Positions 1 to 3,932 of a stretch of 5,561 nt of DNA are shown here, piece by piece (position 1 is the first letter of the stretch; every line of letters begins with the position of its first letter). The stretch spans positions 1 through 5,561 of the forward strand of contig JBBRPS010000687.1 of the NCBI GenBank assembly GCA_038227745.1, in the 5' to 3' direction. Origin of the DNA: DASPXY01 sp038227745 (lineage in GTDB: Bacteria; Planctomycetota; Planctomycetia; Gemmatales; Gemmataceae). Both the position numbers and the translations under genes were made by a program. The notes below the pieces were generated by a model, which searched no databases, was not told the origin of the DNA, and was given only the letters and a program-made list of their open reading frames with translations.

Positions 1-293
1 GAGAAAAGGACTCGGCACTGGTGACGTTCGGGGTGCGCGCCGGCCCCCGCAGACGTGCCGGCCAGGGGCGCTTCGCTGTATTAGCAGATACTACAAGGGG
101 TTATAGCCGGACGAGGCGGTTGACAGCGACATTCGTGCCTGGCACCTTTTTCGGGCGGCCCGTACGCAGGGCGGTGCGCGACTTCCTGGGGATCGCTGCC
201 TGGGCGGCCTCGGACAAGGGTCTGGAGAGCCTCGACGCGAGCATTTTATGTCCGCGATCTCGAATAGCGGAAAGAGTCCCGACTTCAGCTGCG
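1..293. other. Non-coding or unassigned left edge, downstream of the hypothetical gene
   Basis: I find no convincing gene in this stretch. Open frames run through it on both strands, but they overlap the hypothetical gene in other frames or lack a recognisable protein. A 47-codon minus-strand frame (244 to 101) has no recognisable domain and I see no reason to call it. The stretch contains an 11-bp palindrome followed by five T residues (135-151), listed separately. I see no clear terminator for the minus-strand gene ending at 294. Confidence 0.5.
135..151. repeat. GTGCC-T-GGCAC palindrome followed by a T tract
   Basis: Positions 135-145 are a perfect 11-base inverted repeat (GTGCC, central T, GGCAC), followed by C and then five T residues at 147-151. 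The paired arms could form only a short stem (GTGC/GCAC with a 3-base loop), which is weak for a Rho-independent terminator on the plus strand. From memory, palindromes of this core next to T or A tracts recur as short dispersed repeats in planctomycete and related genomes. That is unverified here because only one copy lies in the window. Confidence 0.3.
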
Positions 294-959
294 TCAGGCT
301 GTCGGGCCTGTGCGGATCTTCAGTCGCCGCACTTCCGCTTGCAGGTGGGCTTTCTGCTGCGGGTTCGCCACCTTTTGGGCCGAGGCATGAACCCGGTTGA
401 CGAAGGACTCGCTGCTGTCGCGCTTGAGCATCGGGAGCGCGGCGGCCGTGAACGCTTCGGGAGTCGCGGTGGCGGCCAGGGAGGTCAGGTAGGTTTTCAG
501 CCACTCTTTCTCTTCTGTCGGGATCATCCAGCTGCCCGCCTCCTCGGCAAAGATGATCTCTTCGCCTGAATCCACGGCTTCCAGCAATTCGTAGAGCATG
601 GCGAAGCAGGCGACGGCGTGCCCATGTTCCCCCTGGGCGGTCAGCCGCGAAGCGTCCGCGACGAACCGGGCGAAGGAGTCGCACCATTCCTCCGTTGCCT
701 CCGGCACCTCCATGAAGTTCTTCGAGTTGACGTTGAACGGCGCATAGTACTGCCCAGCCAGGGAATCGCGACGGAACTGGTCGATTTCTTTGCGTAACAG
801 GTCGCCATCGACGGCCGCATTCGCCGGCTGCCGGCTGGCGTCGGCGAAGACAGCCCGACGCTGCTTGGCGGTCATCTCCTGGAAGGACGCACGCAGGTAG
901 TCCAGCAGGACGGCTTTCTTTTGTTTCGTAAGGTAGGCGAACACTTCTTGTTCATCCAC
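294..959 (-). CDS. Conserved hypothetical protein, 221 aa, helical
   Basis: I do not recognise a named domain. The GTG start at 959 is chosen because AGAGGA lies 8 bases upstream (973-968). The same frame stays open to a GTG at 1052, but the extra 31 residues are low-complexity and basic with no ribosome binding site noticed. The product is soluble, with no signal peptide or membrane segment, and appears mostly helical: a charged N-terminal helix region (residues 1-45), then a central part carrying YYAPFNVNSKN (71-81). A hydrophobic helix pair follows with EHGHAVACFAMLYELLEAVD (111-130), the segment GEEIIFAEEAGSWM (132-145) and a basic C-terminus. From memory, the YY-x-PF-x-VNSKN and GSWM signatures occur in uncharacterised bacterial proteins of similar type, so it is probably a real family rather than a chance ORF. 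It lies 144 bp after the kinase stop on the same strand and may be co-transcribed with it. Function is unknown. Confidence 0.75.
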   Translation of the reverse strand: MDEQEVFAYLTKQKKAVLLDYLRASFQEMTAKQRRAVFADASRQPANAAVDGDLLRKEIDQFRRDSLAGQYYAPFNVNSKNFMEVPEATEEWCDSFARFVADASRLTAQGEHGHAVACFAMLYELLEAVDSGEEIIFAEEAGSWMIPTEEKEWLKTYLTSLAATATPEAFTAAALPMLKRDSSESFVNRVHASAQKVANPQQKAHLQAEVRRLKIRTGPTA

Positions 960-1103
960 GGCAGCTGTCCTCTGGCGGTCAGACCTTTGGGATTTCCTCA
1001 AGGGATTGTCGCAGGCGAACGGTTTTTCGGAAAGGGGAGGTGAGGCCTTCACTCGGCGGGTCCGGCCGATTGCACCTGCACCGTCTCCGCAAAGCGAACG
1101 CGC
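960..1103. other. 144-bp spacer between kinase stop and hypothetical start
   Basis: Apart from the ribosome binding site next to 959, I see no convincing promoter or terminator. A 5-bp inverted repeat (TCGGC at 1053-1057 and GCCGA at 1065-1069) is not followed by a T run on the minus strand, so it is a poor intrinsic terminator. The spacer is long enough to hold a promoter for the downstream gene, so co-transcription with the kinase cannot be assumed. Confidence 0.4.
968..973 (-). promoter_or_regulatory. Ribosome binding site for the hypothetical gene
   Basis: AGAGGA on the minus strand, separated by 8 bases from the GTG at 959. It favours the 221-residue start over the longer frame that begins at 1052. 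Confidence 0.6.
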
Positions 1104-3026
1104 TCACACCGCCTCTTCCAGCGCTTTCTTGAACGCGGCGGCCGTCTTGAACGCCATCGCCGGCTCCTCCGTCAGCGCCGCGTCGATCACTTCCGCCAAC
1201 CGCTGCGGCAGCCCCGACCGCCGCTTGCTGATCGGCACCGCGTCCACCTCCAGCACCGCCAGACATTTGTCGCCGTCGCCGAAGTCGCGCGGCGTGCAGC
1301 CGGTCAGCAGGTAGTACAGCGACGCCGCCAGCGACCAGACGTCCACCTCCGGCCCGGCGTCCTTGTAATAGGCGATCTGCTGCCGGCACATGAACTCATA
1401 CGTCCCGCCGACGTCGCCGGTCCGCGTGCCGCCGCTCAGGCCGGACTCTGCGAACGCCTTCGCCAGGCCGAAATCGCCGACCTTCACGACGCGGCCGCTG
1501 CCCCAGCCGGTCAGGAACAGGTTCGCCGGCTTGACGTCGCGGTGGACCAGGCCCTTACCCGGGCCGTAGCCGCCGCCCTTTTGCTTCACGAACGGAATGT
1601 CGGCCGCGTGGCAGTACGCCAGCCCCTCTAACGCCTGAATCGCGATCTCGACCGCCTCGTCCACCGGCAGGGTGCCCCCGCTCTGGAGGCGCAGGTTCTC
1701 GGCGGAGCCGCCGTCGCAATACTCCAGCACCATGAAGAACGCGCCGCGGGCGAAGCCATGGTCGAGCAGGCGGGCGACGTGGCGATGGCTGAGGCTCATG
1801 GTGTTGCGGATCTCGCGCTGGAACAGCGCGACCGCTTCCTCGTCGGCGGCGACCCTCGGCAGCATCAGCTTGACTGCCGCGGCGGCGCCGGTGCGCTGGT
1901 GCCGGGCGAGGTAGACCGCTCCCATGCCGCCGTGCCCCAACTCTTCCAGGATGTCGTAGCCGCGGAGGACGCGCAGATCCGCGGCGCCGGCGTGGGCCTG
2001 ACCGAGCAGGTTGCGCATCATGCCCTGGACGTTGTTGCGGCAGTCGCCGCAGACGAACAGCCCCGGCCGGTTGGCCCCGCGCTCCGTTCGCACTTCCTCG
2101 TTGCACCAGGCGCACGGCTTGACCACCGGCGCCGCCGCATCTTCAGCGCGGCACCGGCACGCCGGGCAGAGGTAGCCGCCGTCGGGCTGGGCGCAGGCCG
2201 CTTGCTGCTCGTCGGCGAGGGCCGCCCCGCAGGCGGCGCAGCGGGCCGGCACGACGACATGGACACGGAACGCCACGTCGCCTTCCTTCGACAAGAAGAC
2301 CTCAGCCCCGTCGGCGACGTCCTTTTCGGCCGAGGCATGTTCCTTGCCGGGGTTGGCACCGGCCGGGCGCTTGCCGACGAGTTCGCCGTTGACGAAGGTG
2401 CCGTTGCGGCTACCGAGGTCGCGCAGGCAGACGTCGGGCGGGTTGATCTCGACGAGGCAGTGGTGGCGGGAGATGCGTGCGTGTTCTTCGCCGGGGAAGC
2501 ACGGCTCGCAGTCCTTTTGGCGGCCGAGGAGGAGCGTGGCTGGTTCGCTGAACGAGCGCGTCTGGCCCTGGAGTTGGCCGCGGATGAATTCGAGGGTGAC
2601 CTGCGGCCGGGCGGGTGGTGCCGGCGCTGGTTCGGCGGTCGAGCGGGACAGCAAGCGGGAGACGAGCTCGCTGACCAGATACTTGGCGATCAAGGTGGGA
2701 GCCTCGCTGGCTCCCTGCGTGTCGTCGGACCCGTGGGACGAACGGCGGAGTTGGTCGGGCAGCTGCTGCAGGCAGTCGGAGACGTGCCTACGGACGGCCT
2801 CCGGCGCTCCGGCGGCAACGTCGCGCACGACGGCCTCGACCTGCGCGCGGAACTGGTCGGCGGCCATCTGGACGATGGCCTGCAGTTCGGCCTGGCGCTC
2901 GGCGGCGTCCTTTTCCTTGTTCCAGTCATTCCAGACCTCTTCTACGAGGTCCCCGAAGCCGGCCGAGTTCGCGGCCTGCTTGAGCGCCGCCTTGGCGAGG
3001 CACTTGAGAAACGCGAGCGGACGCAT
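1104..3026 (-). CDS. FHA-domain Ser/Thr protein kinase with Cys-pair modules, 640 aa
   Basis: A soluble eukaryote-like (Hanks-type) kinase expected to phosphorylate Ser/Thr on protein partners using ATP. Order of parts: helical N-terminal module (about 1-125, starting MRPLAFLKCL); Ala/Pro linker (130-142); FHA domain (about 143-255) with LGR at 167, SRHH at 186 and GSRNGTFVNG at 205, the usual phosphothreonine-binding motifs; four CxxC pairs at 263/266, 287/290, 305/308 and 326/329 that could bind one or two zinc ions; kinase domain (about 356-640). Catalytic residues look intact: glycine loop GHGGMGAVY at 364, Lys386, helix-C Glu405, HRDVKPAN at 495 with Asp497, and DFG at 518. The APE motif reads RQQ (548-550), and about 15 residues are inserted before HRD (roughly 476-491); from memory both occur in a bacterial kinase subfamily. 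No transmembrane or extracellular sensor part is visible, unlike PknB-type kinases. ATG at 3026 is chosen because GGAG lies 8 bases upstream; an in-frame ATG at 3086 would add 20 residues. The first 59 bp recur upstream at 3851-3909. Confidence 0.93.
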   Translation of the reverse strand: MRPLAFLKCLAKAALKQAANSAGFGDLVEEVWNDWNKEKDAAERQAELQAIVQMAADQFRAQVEAVVRDVAAGAPEAVRRHVSDCLQQLPDQLRRSSHGSDDTQGASEAPTLIAKYLVSELVSRLLSRSTAEPAPAPPARPQVTLEFIRGQLQGQTRSFSEPATLLLGRQKDCEPCFPGEEHARISRHHCLVEINPPDVCLRDLGSRNGTFVNGELVGKRPAGANPGKEHASAEKDVADGAEVFLSKEGDVAFRVHVVVPARCAACGAALADEQQAACAQPDGGYLCPACRCRAEDAAAPVVKPCAWCNEEVRTERGANRPGLFVCGDCRNNVQGMMRNLLGQAHAGAADLRVLRGYDILEELGHGGMGAVYLARHQRTGAAAAVKLMLPRVAADEEAVALFQREIRNTMSLSHRHVARLLDHGFARGAFFMVLEYCDGGSAENLRLQSGGTLPVDEAVEIAIQALEGLAYCHAADIPFVKQKGGGYGPGKGLVHRDVKPANLFLTGWGSGRVVKVGDFGLAKAFAESGLSGGTRTGDVGGTYEFMCRQQIAYYKDAGPEVDVWSLAASLYYLLTGCTPRDFGDGDKCLAVLEVDAVPISKRRSGLPQRLAEVIDAALTEEPAMAFKTAAAFKKALEEAV

Positions 3027-3029
3027 GAG
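2971..3029. repeat. 59-bp direct repeat, copy 1 (kinase 5' end)
   Basis: Matches 3851-3909 at 57 of 59 positions; the differences are at 2995 (G against C) and 3003 (C against T). The spacing is exactly 880 bp. The repeat covers the kinase start codon and about its first 18 codons; similarity becomes patchy further into the gene, with another 8-base match at 2953-2960. It ends abruptly 3 bases upstream of the ATG. Confidence 0.95.
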
Positions 3030-3034
3030 GGGTT

Positions 3035-3038
3035 CTCC
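3035..3038 (-). promoter_or_regulatory. Ribosome binding site deciding the kinase start
   Basis: GGAG on the minus strand, 8 bases before the ATG at 3026. The duplicated start at 3906 occupies the equivalent position behind its own GGAGG, which independently supports 3026 over the in-frame ATG at 3086. I saw no clear -35/-10 promoter in the 114 bp between the toxin stop and this site. Confidence 0.65.
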
Positions 3039-3140
3039 AATTCGATGAGCGGAAAGTCGAAACAGGGCATGGTGAGAACGCGCCATCTCCCGACTCTCCT
3101 TCAGTCAAGATGCTTCACGCCGACCACTCTACCTCTCTGG

Positions 3141-3527
3141 TCACCACAGGCGGGTCACACCATACGCGTCCAGGGCCACGTCCACGCTGACTATCGGTAT
3201 CGCTTCGACCGTCGCCTGGGCGACCAGCAGGCGGTCGAACGGGTCGTTGTGATGCGGCGGCAGTGTAGTCAGAACGCTCGTGTGCTTCGGCAAAATGTGA
3301 AGAATGTGAAAATCGTTGGTCGCGATCTGCCGCTCCATGAACGTCTCGTAGGGTTCGGGCAGGGCGTACTTGCCCTTCCCGATCTTGATGGCGATTTCCC
3401 AGTAGCTCGCCGGGCTGACTTCGACATCGTTCGCCGGATCCTCGATCAGCTTCCTGGCAGACGCGCTCAACTGCGGGTCGTCCAGGATGAACCAGAGGAA
3501 GGTATGGGTGTCGAGCAGGACCCTCAC
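3141..3527 (-). CDS. vapC: VapC-like PIN-domain toxin, 128 aa
   Basis: Toxin of a type II toxin-antitoxin pair; PIN-domain toxins are metal-dependent ribonucleases that cut specific RNAs (tRNA or rRNA in studied cases) and stop growth when freed from antitoxin. The acidic active-site set is visible: Asp6 in LLDTH, Glu44 in ASYWEIAIK, Asp98 in NDPFDRLLVAQ and Asp116 in SVDVALDAYGV. The motifs LLDTHTFLWF, LS..AR.LI and WEI..K.GKGK place it in the VapC subgroup often written COG3744. Length is normal for a complete toxin. The start is GTG at 3527 with AGGAG 8 bases upstream, and it overlaps the antitoxin stop by 4 bp (GTGA), indicating translational coupling. Counting 3181-3480 gives about 60% GC, lower than a 60-base sample of the kinase (about 70%), mildly consistent with separate origin. 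The target RNA cannot be told from sequence. Confidence 0.93.
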   Translation of the reverse strand: MRVLLDTHTFLWFILDDPQLSASARKLIEDPANDVEVSPASYWEIAIKIGKGKYALPEPYETFMERQIATNDFHILHILPKHTSVLTTLPPHHNDPFDRLLVAQATVEAIPIVSVDVALDAYGVTRLW

Positions 3528-3754
3528 GGCATGTACTCCTCGAAATCCTTGAGGTGTTCGTCATCGTCCTGAAGGATGGTCAACAGCCCCTTCGCACTGC
3601 CGGCCTTGCGGGGTTTCCGCTGCAGCGACTCCTCGACCAGCAGGCGCGCCACCGGCTTTTCGTTCCGGGTGATGACCAGCGTTTCCCCCGGTCGGAGGCG
3701 GTCGATCAGCTCCGACAGATGCGCCTGGGCTTCTTCGAGCGTGACGGTAGACAT
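3524..3754 (-). CDS. Phd/YefM-family antitoxin, 76 aa
   Basis: Antitoxin partner of the PIN toxin that follows. It should bind and neutralise the toxin and, by family precedent, repress its own promoter as a complex. The N-terminal part (residues 1-42) has the Phd/YefM pattern: VTLEEAQAHLSELIDRL, then GETLVITRNEKPVARL, in which the I-T-R-N-x-K-P-V-A core is typical. The C-terminal part (about 43-76) is charged and acidic (GLLTILQDDDEHLKDFEEYM) and is the probable toxin-binding tail. The start is ATG at 3754 with GGGAG 7 bases upstream. The stop TGA overlaps the toxin GTG by 4 bp. Pairing a Phd-type antitoxin with a PIN toxin is common, so no vapB symbol is given. Confidence 0.92.
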   Translation of the reverse strand: MSTVTLEEAQAHLSELIDRLRPGETLVITRNEKPVARLLVEESLQRKPRKAGSAKGLLTILQDDDEHLKDFEEYMP

Positions 3755-3807
3755 CGAGGAACTCCCGGGATGGCTTCACCACAGAGAACACGGGAAACGG
3801 CACGCAG
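3755..3807 (-). promoter_or_regulatory. Antitoxin leader, candidate autoregulated promoter/operator region
   Basis: These 53 bp separate the truncated kinase start ORF from the antitoxin ATG and include its ribosome binding site GGGAG (3766-3762). If the pair has its own promoter it must lie here or within the upstream fragment. I could not pick out a convincing -35/-10 pair. The plus strand carries TTCACCACAGAGAACACGGG (3775-3794), resembling CACAGAG-type dispersed repeats that I recall from planctomycete genomes. That resemblance is unverified. Confidence 0.35.
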
Positions 3808-3906
3808 CTATTCTATCTCCTTGTCGATGAGGCCGAAGCCGGTCATCTTGGCGGCCTGCTTGAGCGCCGCCTTGCCGAGGCATTTGAGAAACGCGAGCGG
3901 ACGCAT
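3808..3906 (-). pseudogene. Truncated second copy of the kinase N-terminus, 32 codons
   Basis: A short frame from ATG 3906 to TAG 3808. It encodes MRPLAFLKCLGKAALKQAA followed by KMTGFGLIDKEIE. The first 19 residues differ from the downstream kinase at one position (Gly for Ala at residue 11), and the GFG at 23-25 also matches. A strong GGAGG lies 6 bases upstream (3917-3913), and the ATG is only 26 bp after the WD40 stop, the spacing of a co-transcribed gene. After the stop no similarity to the kinase body is seen. The simplest reading is the remnant of another kinase-family gene that began here. It could still be translated as a small peptide; the intact start and ribosome binding site do not distinguish a recent remnant from a used one. 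Confidence 0.7.
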
Positions 3907-3909
3907 GAG
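3851..3909. repeat. 59-bp direct repeat, copy 2 (truncated kinase start)
   Basis: Second copy of 2971-3029, 57 of 59 identical, offset 880 bp. Together the copies bracket the complete toxin-antitoxin module. At about 59 bp, and being protein-coding at both ends, it is too long and too gene-like for an ordinary transposon target-site duplication. Confidence 0.95.
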
Positions 3910-3932
3910 AGGCCTCCGGTTGGTGAACGGCG

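Noticed and set aside
120..148. TTGACA at 120-125 as a -35 promoter box on the plus strand.
   Set aside because: The matching -10 position 17 bases later (143-148) reads CACCTT, which is a poor -10, and no plus-strand gene follows.
101..244. A 47-codon minus-strand frame starting at ATG 244 and covering the palindrome.
   Set aside because: No ribosome binding site or family resemblance was found, and its basic composition fits chance translation of a GC-rich spacer.
91..687. A 198-codon minus-strand frame overlapping the hypothetical gene in another frame.
   Set aside because: The Arg/Pro-rich translation is typical of an out-of-frame shadow, whereas the frame at 294-959 has a ribosome binding site and protein-like composition.
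1053..1069. TCGGC/GCCGA inverted repeat after the kinase stop as a terminator.
   Set aside because: The stem is only 5 bp and no T run follows on the minus strand.
1758..3572. A 604-codon open frame on the plus strand, antisense to the kinase and toxin.
   Set aside because: It spans two well-supported minus-strand genes and their intergenic gap, and its protein is rich in Gly, Ala, Arg and Val with no recognisable domain. Long antisense frames are expected opposite GC-rich genes.
2971..3909. The bracketing 59-bp repeats as transposon ends or target-site duplication.
   Set aside because: No transposase or terminal inverted repeats are present between them, and the length and coding nature are wrong for a target-site duplication.
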